Shown here one piece after another: positions 25,847-34,898 of a stretch of DNA of 64,000 nucleotides. Below the pieces are notes generated by a model. That model was not told the DNA's origin. It made no database searches and saw only the letters and a program-made list of their open reading frames with translations. Both the position numbers and the translations under genes were made by a program. Source of the DNA: Streptomyces griseoruber (GTDB taxonomy: Bacteria; Actinomycetota; Actinomycetes; Streptomycetales; Streptomycetaceae). Positions within the stretch are counted from its first letter, which is position 1; every line of letters starts with the position of its first letter. Location of the stretch: positions 5,759 to 69,758 of the forward strand of contig NZ_KQ948766.1 in the NCBI RefSeq assembly GCF_001514205.1, written 5' to 3'.

Positions 25847-26781
25847 GCGGTGGCCGGCCGTCGGCCGCGGGGTCCCGGATCGCGGTGCTCGGGGCCAGCG
25901 GCTGTGTCGGCCGCTGTGTGAGCGCCGCGCTGGCGCGCGAGGGGCACGAGGTGCTCGCCGTCGCCCGGCGCGGCGGTCCCTCGGTGGCGGACCACGTGTT
26001 CGCCGGCCTGGACGTGGCGGCGGTCCCGCCGGCCGAGCTGGCGCGGCTGCTCACCCGGCACCGGGTGCGCGCGGTGGTCAATGTGACGGGCGGCTGGGGC
26101 ACGACCGAGGAGGAGATGCAGTACGCGCACATCACCCTGGTCGAGCGGTTGTTGAGCGCCCTGACGCAGATGGCGGAGCGGCCGCGGCTGGTCCATGTGG
26201 GCTCCATCCACGAGTACGGTCCGGTGCCCGAGCCCCGCTCCATCGGCGAGGACCTCGAGCCCCGGCCGACCACGATGTACGCCCGGACCAAGCTGGCCGG
26301 CTCCGAGCTGGTGCTCGACGGCACCCGGGCCGGCCGGGTGGACGGGCTGGTGCTGCGCGCGGTGAACGTGTGCGGGCCCCGTACCACCCGGGCCAGTTTC
26401 CTCGGGTCGGTCGTCGACAGACTGCGGGCCGCGTCCGTGAGTGCCCCGGTGACGCTGCGGGTCGCGGACGCGCGGCGGGACTTCATCGATGTGCGCGACC
26501 TCGCCGAGGCCGTGGTCCTCGCCGTGGCGTCACCGGCCACCGCACGGGTCGTCAACATCGGCCGCGGGGAGGCCTCCGCGATGCGGGAGCTGGTGGATCT
26601 GCTGGTCGCCGCCTCGGGGCTGCCGCCCGAGGCGCTGCGGGTCGAGGACGGGCCGGTCGCCAGCAAGGGCGGCGGCTGGACCCTCGCCGACATCCGGCTG
26701 GCGGGCGAACTGCTCGGCTGGAAGCCGCGGATCGCGCTCGCCGAGGCGATGCGGGCGACCTGGGAGACGCCCGCCGACTGA
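25834..26781 (+). CDS. dTDP-hexose 4-ketoreductase, AknM/DnmV-like
   Basis: An approximately 315-residue extended SDR: cofactor motif AVLGASGCVGRCV, NVTGGWGTTEEEM, catalytic MYARTKLAGSELV and RDFIDVRDLAEAVV. It reduces the 4-keto group in the last step of L-deoxysugar formation. The start is uncertain: a GTG at 25834 overlaps the epimerase by 13 bases and an ATG at 25810 would overlap more. The 13-base overlap is favoured since it gives the shorter non-conserved leader. Confidence 0.88.
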   Translation: MAALSGGRPSAAGSRIAVLGASGCVGRCVSAALAREGHEVLAVARRGGPSVADHVFAGLDVAAVPPAELARLLTRHRVRAVVNVTGGWGTTEEEMQYAHITLVERLLSALTQMAERPRLVHVGSIHEYGPVPEPRSIGEDLEPRPTTMYARTKLAGSELVLDGTRAGRVDGLVLRAVNVCGPRTTRASFLGSVVDRLRAASVSAPVTLRVADARRDFIDVRDLAEAVVLAVASPATARVVNIGRGEASAMRELVDLLVAASGLPPEALRVEDGPVASKGGGWTLADIRLAGELLGWKPRIALAEAMRATWETPAD

Positions 26782-26840
26782 ATCCGTCCCGAACGACCGC
26801 GTACGCCCCCATCCATGACGAGGAGTTCAGGAGGAGTCAG

Positions 26841-28193
26841 ATGGCCGATGTGACGGCCCGTATCGCCAGGTCGGCGGCGGCCGCGGAGAGCCCGCCGACC
26901 GATCCCGCCGGTTTCGACGACTGGTTCGCCGAGTTCGGGAAGCGGATCTACACGACGGCCGAGCGGGTTCCGCTGGCCGCCCTCGACCAGTGGTACCAGA
27001 CACCGGTGACCGGTGATCTGTGGCATCGCAGCGGCAAGTTCTTCACGGTCCACGGTCTGCGGGTGCACGATCCGGCCGGCGCGGTGCCCTCGTGGGTGCA
27101 GCCCATCATCGACCAGCCCGAGGTCGGCATCCTGGGCGTCCTGATCAAGGAGTTCGACGGGGTTCCGCACTTCCTGATACAGGCCAAGGCGGAACCGGGC
27201 AATCCCGGGGGGCTCCAGCTCTCCCCCACCGTGCAGGCGACCCGCAGCAACTACACCGGTGTCCACAAGGGCAGGCCCGTGCCGTATCTGGACTACTTCC
27301 GGGACACGTCACGGCACCGGGTGATCGCGGACGTCCGGCAGTCGGAGCAGGGCGCCTGGTTCTACCGCAAGCGCAACCGCAACATGGTGGTGGAGACGAC
27401 CGCCGAGGTGGAGGTCCTCGACGGCTTCCGCTGGTTCACGCTGGGGCAGTTGTACCGGCTGCTGTCGCGCGACGACATCATCAACATGGACCTGAGGACC
27501 GTGCTGGCGTGCCTGCCGCACGGCTCCCGGGCGGACGGCGCGCTGCACCGGATGACCGACGTGCTGAGCTGGATCAACGGCGCCCGCTCGCTGGCCACCG
27601 TGCGCACCGAGCGGATCGCCCTCAACGCGCTGGACGAGTGGCGGCACAGCGAGATGGGGTACTCGCACGAGAGCGGGGGCTTCTTCGACGTCATCGGGGT
27701 CTCCGTGACGGCCGCGGGGCGCGAGGTCGGCACCTGGCGCCAGCCGATGATCGAGCCGCGCGGCACGGGCGTCGTCGCCTTCCTGACCCGGGAGATCGAC
27801 GGGGTGCCGCACGTGCTGCTGCACGCCCGCACCGAGCCGGGCTACGCGGACGTCGTGGAGCTGGCGCCGACCGTGCAGTGCATTCCGGCGAGCTACCGCT
27901 GGCTGCCGCCCGCCGCCCGGCCCCGTCATCTCGACGAGGTGCTGGCCGCCGGGCCGGACCGGATCCGTTTCGAGGCCGTGCTCTCCGAGGAGGGCGGCCG
28001 TTTCTTCCATGCCCGCAACCGCTATCTGATCGTGGACAGCGATGTCCCCGAGGACCCCGGTCACCCCGACTACCGCTGGCTGACCATGGACCAGCTGACG
28101 CGGCTGCTCCGGCACAGCCACTACCTCAATGTGCAGGCCCGGAGCCTGGTGGCGTGTCTGCGCAGTCTGGAGGCGGCCCGCTCGGCCGGCTGA
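26841..28193 (+). CDS. dTDP-4-keto-6-deoxyglucose 2,3-dehydratase, AknN-like
   Basis: A 450-residue protein made of two homologous halves, as in all members of this family. Each half carries the same core: WVQPIIDQPEVGILGVLI then FLIQAKAEPGNP in the first, QPMIEPRGTGVVAFLTREID then LLHARTEPGYAD in the second. It removes the C-2 hydroxyl, the first committed step of 2-deoxysugar formation used for rhodosamine, 2-deoxyfucose and rhodinose alike. GAGGAG precedes the ATG. It is the last gene of this operon and is followed by a very strong terminator. Confidence 0.94.
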   Translation: MADVTARIARSAAAAESPPTDPAGFDDWFAEFGKRIYTTAERVPLAALDQWYQTPVTGDLWHRSGKFFTVHGLRVHDPAGAVPSWVQPIIDQPEVGILGVLIKEFDGVPHFLIQAKAEPGNPGGLQLSPTVQATRSNYTGVHKGRPVPYLDYFRDTSRHRVIADVRQSEQGAWFYRKRNRNMVVETTAEVEVLDGFRWFTLGQLYRLLSRDDIINMDLRTVLACLPHGSRADGALHRMTDVLSWINGARSLATVRTERIALNALDEWRHSEMGYSHESGGFFDVIGVSVTAAGREVGTWRQPMIEPRGTGVVAFLTREIDGVPHVLLHARTEPGYADVVELAPTVQCIPASYRWLPPAARPRHLDEVLAAGPDRIRFEAVLSEEGGRFFHARNRYLIVDSDVPEDPGHPDYRWLTMDQLTRLLRHSHYLNVQARSLVACLRSLEAARSAG

Positions 28194-28207
28194 CCACCGG
28201 GGCGGAA

Positions 28208-28260
28208 CGCACACACCGAAGGCCCGGCGGGATCCCTCCGCCGGGCCTTCGGTGTGTGCG
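28208..28260. terminator. Bidirectional 23-bp perfect hairpin terminator
   Basis: The 23 bases 28208-28230 pair perfectly with 28238-28260 around a 7-base loop GATCCCT; the core is GAAGGCCCGGCGG/CCGCCGGGCCTTC. It lies between convergent genes ending at 28193 (plus) and 28292 (minus) and should stop both transcripts. Confidence 0.95.
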
Positions 28261-28291
28261 GGGTGTGCCGGGCCGGGCCCGCCGCAGGGGC

Positions 28292-29401
28292 TCAGAGGCT
28301 GTCCAGCACGTCACGCACCGCGCTGATCACCTTGTCCTGGACGTCCGGGGCGAGGGCCGGGTACATGGGCAGCGAGAAGATCTGGCCGGCCAGTTCCTCG
28401 GTGACGGGCAGCGAGCCCGTGGGGCAGCCGAGGTGGGCGAACCCGGACATCGTGTGCACCGGCCAGGGATAGCTGATGTTGAGCTCGATGTCGTACGCCT
28501 TGAGGGCCTTGATGATGTCGTCGCGCCGGGGGTGGCGCACCGTGTAGACGTAGTACACGTGCTCGTTGCCGGGGACGGTGTGCGGCAGCACCAGGTCGGT
28601 GTCGCCGAGCCCCTCCTCGTAGCGGCGGGCGACGGCCTGCCGCCCCTGGACGTAGGTGTCGAGCCGGCGCAGCTTGCGCCGCAGGATCTCGGCCTGCACC
28701 TCGTCGAGCCGGGCGTTGTGGCCCGGGGTGCCGACGACGTAGTAGCGCTCCTCCATGCCGTAGTAGCGCAGCCGGCGCAGCGCGCGGTGGGTGTCGTCCC
28801 GGGAGGTCAGCACGGCGCCGCCGTCGCCGTACGCGCCGAGCACCTTCGTCGGGTAGAAGGAGAAGGCGGAGGCGTCGCCCGTGGTGCCGGCGAGCCGGCC
28901 TTCGCGGCGGGCGCCGTGGGCCTGGGCGCAGTCCTCGACGAGGAGCAGGTCGTGCTCGGCGGCGAGCCGCTCCAGCGGCGCCAGGTCGACGCACTGTCCG
29001 TAGAGGTGGACGGGGAGCAGACACCGGGTCCGCGGGGTGAGGACGGACGCCACCTGCCCGGTGTCCATGAGGTAGCTGTCCGGGTGGATGTCGACGAACA
29101 CCGGGGTGGCGCCCACCGCGTCGATGGCGACCACGGTGGGGGCCGCGGTGTTGGACACGGTGACGACCTCGTCCCCGGGGCCGACGCCGAGCGCCTGGAG
29201 GGCCAGCTTGATGGCGTTGGTGCCGTTGTCGACACCGACGCAGTGCCCCACGCCGTGATACCCGGCGAACTCCTGCTCGAAGCCGCGGACACTGTCACCG
29301 AGGACGAGCTGGCCCGAGCTGAAGACCGTCTCCACCGCGTCCAGAATATCGGCGCGTTCGTTCTCGTATTCCTGCCGGTAGTCCCATACGAGAGTGGTCA
29401 T
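28292..29401 (-). CDS. dTDP-3-keto-hexose 3-aminotransferase, AknZ/DnrJ-like
   Basis: A 369-residue PLP aminotransferase of the DegT/DnrJ/EryC1 family. PLP-binding Lys is in [30 protein letters not shown] and [19 protein letters not shown] match the DnrJ/AknZ/DesV group that aminate C-3, rather than the C-4 group. It makes the amino sugar that is then N-methylated to rhodosamine. It is divergent from rmlA with a 202-base promoter region. Confidence 0.94.
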   Translation of the reverse strand: MTTLVWDYRQEYENERADILDAVETVFSSGQLVLGDSVRGFEQEFAGYHGVGHCVGVDNGTNAIKLALQALGVGPGDEVVTVSNTAAPTVVAIDAVGATPVFVDIHPDSYLMDTGQVASVLTPRTRCLLPVHLYGQCVDLAPLERLAAEHDLLLVEDCAQAHGARREGRLAGTTGDASAFSFYPTKVLGAYGDGGAVLTSRDDTHRALRRLRYYGMEERYYVVGTPGHNARLDEVQAEILRRKLRRLDTYVQGRQAVARRYEEGLGDTDLVLPHTVPGNEHVYYVYTVRHPRRDDIIKALKAYDIELNISYPWPVHTMSGFAHLGCPTGSLPVTEELAGQIFSLPMYPALAPDVQDKVISAVRDVLDSL

Positions 29402-29603
29402 TAATTCGCTTCCCTCCCATTGCTGATGCCGTGCCGCAGGGCGTCACCATCCCCTCGCAGCACATCATATTGACGGGTCGATCCACAACCCTTGATTTTC
29501 CTCTATTTCCACTCGAATATCCCTGGACCAGGAACTGCCCTTCCTTGCTTTCGCGAGAATCCCGCCGTTAGCATGAGCAGAAATCGAGGACAGGGATATA
29601 TCC
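29402..29603. promoter_or_regulatory. Divergent promoter region between the aminotransferase and rmlA genes
   Basis: A 202-base gap, noticeably less GC-rich than its surroundings, between two divergent sugar genes. The region contains A/T-rich segments (for example CATCATATTGAC and GATTTTCCTCTATTTCC) and must hold both promoters. No operator is recognisable by eye. Confidence 0.5.
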
Positions 29604-30479
29604 ATGAAGGGGATTATTCTCGCCGGCGGTTCGGGAACAAGGCTCCATCCCATAACCGTCTCCGTTTCGAAGCAACTTCTCCCGGTCGGCGACAAACCGA
29701 TGATCTACTATCCGCTCTCGGTGCTGATGCTCGCGGACATCAGGGAGATCCTGCTCATCTGCACCGAGCGCGACCTGGAGTCCTTCCGCAGGCTCCTGGG
29801 CGACGGTTCCCAGCTCGGCGTCCGGATCGACTACGCGGTGCAGAACCGGCCGGCCGGGCTGGCCGAGGCCTTCGTCATCGGCGCCGACCACGTGGGCGAC
29901 GACGACGTGGCCCTGGTCCTGGGGGACAACATCTTCCACGGCTACCACTTCTACGACCTGCTCCAGAGCAATGTCCGGGACGTACAGGGCTGCGTGCTGT
30001 TCGGTTATCCCGTCGAGGACCCGGAGCGCTACGGGGTGGGCGAGACCGACGCGTCGGGACGCCTCGTCTCCCTGGAGGAGAAGCCGGTCCGGCCCCGCTC
30101 CGACCTCGCCATCACCGGGCTCTACCTGTACGACAACGACGTGGTCGACATCGCCAAGAACCTCCGCCCCTCGGCGCGCGGAGAACTGGAGATCACCGAT
30201 GTCAACCGGAATTACCTGGCGCGCGGCCGAGCCCGTCTGGTCGACCTCGGCCGCGGTTTCGCCTGGCTGGACGCCGGAACTCCGGAATCCCTGCTCCAGG
30301 CCACCCAGTATGTGCGGACGCTCGAAGAACGGCAGGGGGTGCGGATCGCCTGCGTCGAGGAGATCGCCCTGCGCATGGGATTCATCGACGCGGATGGCTG
30401 CCACCGGCTCGGCGAGAAGATGTCCCAGTCGGACTACGGCCGCTATGTGATGTCGGTGGCCCGCGAAATGATGTCCTGA
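29604..30479 (+). CDS. rmlA: Glucose-1-phosphate thymidylyltransferase
   Basis: A 291-residue nucleotidyltransferase with LAGGSGTRLHPITVSVSKQL at the N-terminus, the GDNIFHG motif and EKPVRPRSDLAITGLYLYD. It makes dTDP-glucose from glucose-1-phosphate and dTTP, the entry point for every sugar in the cluster. It starts at ATG 29604 after an AGGGATAT region. It runs convergently with the N-methyltransferase gene ending at 30492. Confidence 0.96.
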   Translation: MKGIILAGGSGTRLHPITVSVSKQLLPVGDKPMIYYPLSVLMLADIREILLICTERDLESFRRLLGDGSQLGVRIDYAVQNRPAGLAEAFVIGADHVGDDDVALVLGDNIFHGYHFYDLLQSNVRDVQGCVLFGYPVEDPERYGVGETDASGRLVSLEEKPVRPRSDLAITGLYLYDNDVVDIAKNLRPSARGELEITDVNRNYLARGRARLVDLGRGFAWLDAGTPESLLQATQYVRTLEERQGVRIACVEEIALRMGFIDADGCHRLGEKMSQSDYGRYVMSVAREMMS

Positions 30480-30491
30480 CGCCGCCGTCCG

Positions 30492-31208
30492 TCAACCCGA
30501 CGCGCGGACGCCGACGAAAAGGCCACGCCCGGTGGGGCCGTCCTCCAGGAATTCCACGGAGCAGCCCGCGTCGGTGAACGCGGCGATGTACTCCTCCTTG
30601 GTGAACAGGGTCAGTACGTCGATCTCGGTGAACTGCTGGATACCGGCGGCGTCCCCCACGGTGAAACGGACCTCCATGCGGGTGGCCCGGCCCTTGCGGG
30701 TGGTGTGCGAGATCCGCGCGATGGTGCGGTGCTCCTCACGGGCCAGGTCACCCGCGACATAGCCCTCGATGAAGTTCTCGGGGAACCACCAGGGTTCGAC
30801 GACCAGGACGCCGCCGGGCTCCAGATGGCCGGCCATCGACGCGATGGCGGACCGCATGTCGGCCACCGTTCCCAGATAGCCGATGGCGCAGAACATGCAG
30901 GTCACCGCCGTGTACCTGCGACCGAGGGAGAAGTCGCGCATATCGCCCGCGTGCACCGTGGTGCCGGGCAGCCGCTGCTCGGCGAGCCGGCGCATCGGCT
31001 CAGCGATCTCCAGCCCCTCGGCGGTCTCGAACCGCGTGGCGAACACGCTGAGATGGGCGCCCGTACCGCAGGCGACGTCGAGCAGCGAGTCGGCTCCCGG
31101 ACGGCGTTCGGCGATGAGCCGGGAGACGTCCGCCGCCTCCTCCCCCCAGTCCTTGCCCCGGCTGCGGTAGATGGCCTCGTACACGTCCGCGAGTTCCCTG
31201 CCGTACAT
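30492..31208 (-). CDS. SAM-dependent sugar N-methyltransferase (DesVI/TylM1 family), copy 2
   Basis: A 238-residue paralogue of the gene at 9546: MYGRELADVYEAIYRSRGKD, motif I SLLDVACGTGAHL, TCMFCAIGYL and LTLFTKEEYIAAF. The family N-methylates the 3-amino group of dTDP-deoxysugars. Its position near rmlA and the aminotransferase makes it the more likely AknX2 equivalent. With two paralogues, either the two methyl groups are added by different enzymes or a second amino sugar or context is served. Confidence 0.87.
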   Translation of the reverse strand: MYGRELADVYEAIYRSRGKDWGEEAADVSRLIAERRPGADSLLDVACGTGAHLSVFATRFETAEGLEIAEPMRRLAEQRLPGTTVHAGDMRDFSLGRRYTAVTCMFCAIGYLGTVADMRSAIASMAGHLEPGGVLVVEPWWFPENFIEGYVAGDLAREEHRTIARISHTTRKGRATRMEVRFTVGDAAGIQQFTEIDVLTLFTKEEYIAAFTDAGCSVEFLEDGPTGRGLFVGVRASG

Positions 31209-31277
31209 GTGTGTCTCCTCCCGTTGTCGCCCTGGTGGGCGCGTCGTCCGCCGGGCCGCTGCTTCTCCTTCGTCGGG

Positions 31278-32057
31278 TCACTCGTCGAGCAGCGCCACCG
31301 CCCTCGTCCAGCCGGCGCCCGCGCCCGCGATCCGCACCGGGAAGCACGCCACCCGGAATCCGTGCGGGGCCGGCAACCGGTCGAGCCCGGCGAGCCGTTC
31401 GACCTGGCAGTACTCCCGGTCCCGGCCGATCATGTGGGCGGGCCACAGCACCGAGCGGTCACCGGTCGCCCGGTAGCGGGTGATGATGTCGCCGAACGGG
31501 GCGTCCAGGCTGAACGCGTCGGTGCCGATCACCCGGACCCCCTGGTCCAGCAGCAGATGCACGGCCGAGCCGTCGAGCCCGGTGAAGTCCGTGAAGTACT
31601 TCTGCGTCCCCGACCACGCGTCGGCGCCGGTCCTCAGCAGCACGATGTCCATGGGCGAGAGGGTGTGGCCGACCCGGTCCAGCTCCCGCCGCACCACGTC
31701 GGCGCCGACCGCGCCCGTGCCCTGGTCGCTCACGTCGAGCACCACCGCGGGCCGGAAGAACCAGTCGAGCGGCATCTCGTCGATGTGCCGCGGCGGACCG
31801 TCCCGGTAGGAGGCGCGCGTGCCGTAGTGCGAGGGCGCGTCGACGTGCGTCCCGGTGTGGGTCGTCAGCTGGAGGCGGTCGAGCGAGAGGAACTCGCCCT
31901 CCGGCAGCTCCGCCGGATCGAACTCGATCCCGAAGTGGTCACGCATCTCCTCGCTCATGTGCGTGGCGGCCTCCTTCGGGCCGAGGACGTCGTGCACCAC
32001 GGGATCGGGTTCGAAACCCGCCCCGTCCACGGGTGAGGACAGGTCGATGATGCGCAC
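31278..32057 (-). CDS. Polyketide second/third-ring cyclase, AknW/DpsY/SnoaM-like
   Basis: A 259-residue member of the metal-dependent putative-cyclase (KynB-like) family. The metal-binding motif LTTHTGTHVDAPSHYG is clear, followed by DMPLDWFFRPAVVLDVSD and VRVIGTDAFSLDAPFG. DpsY, SnoaM and AknW of this family help close rings two and three of anthracyclines. The GTG start at 32057 (VRIIDLSS) with GGGAGG five bases upstream is chosen. It is divergent from the small SnoaL-like gene at 32267. Confidence 0.87.
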   Translation of the reverse strand: MRIIDLSSPVDGAGFEPDPVVHDVLGPKEAATHMSEEMRDHFGIEFDPAELPEGEFLSLDRLQLTTHTGTHVDAPSHYGTRASYRDGPPRHIDEMPLDWFFRPAVVLDVSDQGTGAVGADVVRRELDRVGHTLSPMDIVLLRTGADAWSGTQKYFTDFTGLDGSAVHLLLDQGVRVIGTDAFSLDAPFGDIITRYRATGDRSVLWPAHMIGRDREYCQVERLAGLDRLPAPHGFRVACFPVRIAGAGAGWTRAVALLDE

Positions 32058-32266
32058 ACGAGCCTCCCGGCGCTGGATTCCTGCGAGCCAGCCCATGCTC
32101 ACCAGCGCGGCTTGAGAAGCGTTGGAGCCTGGCTCGACGGCGGCCCGCGCGCCCGCCCGCCCGGCGCTCGACCGATCCTGGAGGGACCGCTGCCACCGTC
32201 GTGACCTCACGGGAAATCCGGGAACGCACCCGCCCCGGCCCACAGGAACGGCGGAAGGGACACGGC
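32058..32266. promoter_or_regulatory. Divergent promoter region, ring cyclase versus SnoaL-like/SDR operon
   Basis: A 209-base gap between divergent genes. It must contain promoters for both directions. I see no clear operator. Confidence 0.4.
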
Positions 32267-32701
32267 ATGGCAGCACAGGCCCCGACGGCCCCGGCGGACG
32301 TCTACGCCGAGGTGCAGCACTTCTACGCACGGCAGATGCGGCTCCTGGACTCGGGCGAGGCCGAGAGCTGGGCCGGCACCTTCACGCAGGACGGCTCCTT
32401 CGCGCCGCCCTCGCTCCCGGAGCCGGTGCGCGGCCGCCCCGCCCTCACCGAGGGCGCCCGGCAGGCCGCCGCGGGCCTGGCGGCCGCCGGCGAGACACAC
32501 CGGCACTGGGTCGGCATGCTCACCGTCACCCCCGCGGACGACGGCGCGCTGACCGCCGAGAGCCAGGTCTCGATCATCGCCGTGCCGCGGGGCGGCCCCG
32601 CCCGGCTGCACCTGATGTGCACCTGCCGGGACGTGCTGGTGCGCGAGGCCGGCGAACTCCTGGTCAGGGAAAGGGTGGTGACCCGTGACGACCGGCCGTA
32701 G
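32267..32701 (+). CDS. Stand-alone SnoaL-like protein, paralogue of the aromatase C-terminal domain
   Basis: A 144-residue NTF2/SnoaL-fold protein: VQHFYARQMRLLDSGEAES, GTFTQDGSF, EPVRGRPALTEGARQ, HRHWVGM. The first thirty residues match the fused domain of the aromatase (22498-23850) almost position for position, so the two share a recent origin. Anthracycline clusters carry accessory small cyclase/dehydratase-like proteins of this sort whose function is not settled (possible AknV counterpart). It is followed 45 bases later by an SDR gene. Confidence 0.8.
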   Translation: MAAQAPTAPADVYAEVQHFYARQMRLLDSGEAESWAGTFTQDGSFAPPSLPEPVRGRPALTEGARQAAAGLAAAGETHRHWVGMLTVTPADDGALTAESQVSIIAVPRGGPARLHLMCTCRDVLVREAGELLVRERVVTRDDRP

Positions 32702-32746
32702 CGGGAGTCGACCGCGAATCGAGCGGCCCGTCCTACGGTCCCGGGC

Positions 32747-33517
32747 ATGAACGCCGCACAGGACCCCACAGCGCCCCGGGGCGTGATCGTCACCGGCGGC
32801 GGCACCGGCATCGGCCGGGCCACGGCCCGCGCCTTCGCCGACCGCGGCGACCGCGTACTCGTCGTGGGCCGTACGCCCGCCACCCTGGCCGCGGCCGCCG
32901 AGGGCCACCCCCGGATCAGCGTCCTCGCCGCCGACCTCACCGATCCGGACACCCCCCGGGCCGTCACCGACGCGGCGCTGGACGCGTTCGGCCGGATCGA
33001 CGTCCTGGTCAACAACGCGGCCACCGGCGGATTCGCCGCGCTCGCGGAGACCAAGCGGGAGGCCGCCCGCGACCAGCTCGACAGCAACCTCCTGGCCCCG
33101 CTGCTGCTCACCCGGCAGACCCTGGACGCCCTCGCGGCCGACGGCGGCGGAACCGTGCTGAACATCGGCTCGGCCGGCGCGCTGGGCCGCCGTGCCTGGC
33201 CGGAGAACGGGGTCTACGGCGCCGCCAAGGCCGGGCTCGACTTCCTCACCCGGACCTGGGCCGTGGAACTGGCGCCCCGCGGCATCCGGGTCCTCGGCCT
33301 GGCGCCGGGCGTGATCGACACCGGTATCGGTGAACGGTCCGGCATGTCAGCGGAGGCCTACGCGGGCTTCCTCCAGCAGATCGCCGCGCGCGTCCCGGCC
33401 GGCCGGGTCGGCCGCCCCGAGGACATCGCCTGGTGGGCCGTCCAGCTCACCGACCCGCGCGCCGCCTACGCGACCGGAGCGGTGCTCGCGGTCGACGGCG
33501 GTCTGTCCCTCACCTGA
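32747..33517 (+). CDS. SDR ketoreductase, candidate aklaviketone reductase (AknU/DnrE-like)
   Basis: A 256-residue SDR with [23 protein letters not shown], catalytic YGAAKAG and [15 protein letters not shown]. It is distinct from the C-9 ketoreductase at 21665. In this cluster the remaining SDR step is reduction of the C-7 ketone of aklaviketone to aklavinone, done by AknU/DnrE, so that role is the best fit. The assignment is by elimination and family, not by diagnostic residues. Confidence 0.75.
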   Translation: MNAAQDPTAPRGVIVTGGGTGIGRATARAFADRGDRVLVVGRTPATLAAAAEGHPRISVLAADLTDPDTPRAVTDAALDAFGRIDVLVNNAATGGFAALAETKREAARDQLDSNLLAPLLLTRQTLDALAADGGGTVLNIGSAGALGRRAWPENGVYGAAKAGLDFLTRTWAVELAPRGIRVLGLAPGVIDTGIGERSGMSAEAYAGFLQQIAARVPAGRVGRPEDIAWWAVQLTDPRAAYATGAVLAVDGGLSLT

Positions 33518-33540
33518 ACCACGCCCCGAAGGAGACTGCC

Positions 33541-34878
33541 GTGACCCACACGGAGACCGACGAGACGACCACCGCCGAGACCCCCGTGGCGGCCGAGGAG
33601 ATCCAGCAGACCGACAGCGAACTCGGCCGTCACCTCCTGACCGCCCGCGGCTTCCACTGGATCTACGGAACCAGCGGCGACCCGTACGCCCTGACCCTGC
33701 GCGCGGAGAGCGACGACCCGGTGGCACTGGCCCGCCGCATCAGGGAAGCGGAGACACCGCTGTGGCAGAGCGCCGCCGGAGCCTGGGTCACCGGCCGCCA
33801 CGGGGTGGCCGCCGAGGTGCTGGCCGATCCGCGGCTGAGCCTGCGGCACGCCGACCTGCCGGGCCTCCAGCGGCACGTCTTCTCGGACGCCTGGAGCAAT
33901 CCGCTGCTGTGCCACATCATCCCGCTGGACCGGGCCTTCCTCCACGCGTCGGGCGCCGACCACGCGCGCTGGGAGCGGGCGGCGGCCCCGGTCCTGGGCG
34001 CGGCCGCCGCGGACGGACACCGCAAGAGCGCCGAACGCCTGCACCAGGAGACCGCCGACGGACTCGGCGCCTCCTTCGACCTCATGGCGGACTACTCCCG
34101 CCCGGTGGCCACCGGGGCCGCCGCGGCGCTGCTCGGTGTCCCGGAGGCGCAGCACGACCGGTTCGCCCGCGCGTGCCTGGCCCTGGAGGTCGCGCTCGAC
34201 GCGGCGCTCTGCCCGCAGCCGCTCGTGGTCACCCGCCGGCTCACCGAGGCGGTCGAGGACGTCCGCGCCCTCGTCGGCGATCTCGTCGCGGCGCGGCGGG
34301 CCGATCCGGGTGACGATCTGCTCGGCACGGTGCTGCGCGCCGGCTCCCCCGCCGAGGACGCCCTCGCGGTCGGTGTGCTGACCGCGGCGGTGGGCGTCGG
34401 TCTCACGGCCGGGCTCATCAACAACGCCGTGGAGGCGCTGCTCGCCCACCCCCGGCAGTGGGCGCTGCTCGGCGAGAGCCCGGACCTCTCGGCCGGGGCC
34501 GTGGAGGAGACGCTGCGCCACGCGCCGCCGGTGCGGCTGGAGAGCCGGATCGCCGCCGAGGACCTCACGCTCGCCGGCCAGGACATCCCCGCCGGGGCCC
34601 AGGTCGTCGTCCACGTCGGCGCGGCCAACCGGGATCCCGAGGTGTTCCTGGCCCCGGACCACTTCGACCTCACCCGGCCCGCGGGGCAGGGGCAGTTGTC
34701 GCTGTCCGGCCCGCACACCTCCCTCTTCGGGGCGTTCGCCCGGCTCCAGGCGGAGACCGCCGTACGCACCCTGCGGGAGCGCCACCCCCGGCTGGCGCCG
34801 GCCGACGGCGTCCAGCGGCGGATGCGGTCCCCCGTCCTGGGCGGGGTGCTGCGGTTCTCCCTGACCGGCTCCGCGTGA
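33541..34878 (+). CDS. P450-like glycosyltransferase activator lacking the haem Cys, AknT/DnrQ-like
   Basis: A 445-residue cytochrome-P450-fold protein. The region that should read FGxGxxxCxG is GPHTSLFGAFARLQAE: the haem-ligating Cys is missing, as in DnrQ, AknT and EryCII. These proteins do not oxidise; they bind and activate the partner glycosyltransferase. The GTG start at 33541 has AAGGAG upstream. The partner glycosyltransferase gene follows after 20 bases, the same order as dnrQ-dnrS. Confidence 0.92.
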   Translation: MTHTETDETTTAETPVAAEEIQQTDSELGRHLLTARGFHWIYGTSGDPYALTLRAESDDPVALARRIREAETPLWQSAAGAWVTGRHGVAAEVLADPRLSLRHADLPGLQRHVFSDAWSNPLLCHIIPLDRAFLHASGADHARWERAAAPVLGAAAADGHRKSAERLHQETADGLGASFDLMADYSRPVATGAAAALLGVPEAQHDRFARACLALEVALDAALCPQPLVVTRRLTEAVEDVRALVGDLVAARRADPGDDLLGTVLRAGSPAEDALAVGVLTAAVGVGLTAGLINNAVEALLAHPRQWALLGESPDLSAGAVEETLRHAPPVRLESRIAAEDLTLAGQDIPAGAQVVVHVGAANRDPEVFLAPDHFDLTRPAGQGQLSLSGPHTSLFGAFARLQAETAVRTLRERHPRLAPADGVQRRMRSPVLGGVLRFSLTGSA

Positions 34879-34898
34879 CGGAAGGGAAAGGACCGACC

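Noticed and set aside
28292..29401. 4-aminotransferase giving a forosamine-type sugar
   Set aside because: The sequence matches the DnrJ/AknZ 3-aminotransferase group in several long stretches, so a 3-amino sugar is more likely.
33541..34878. A catalytic cytochrome P450
   Set aside because: The haem-ligand Cys motif is absent and the gene lies directly before a glycosyltransferase, as for DnrQ/AknT activators.
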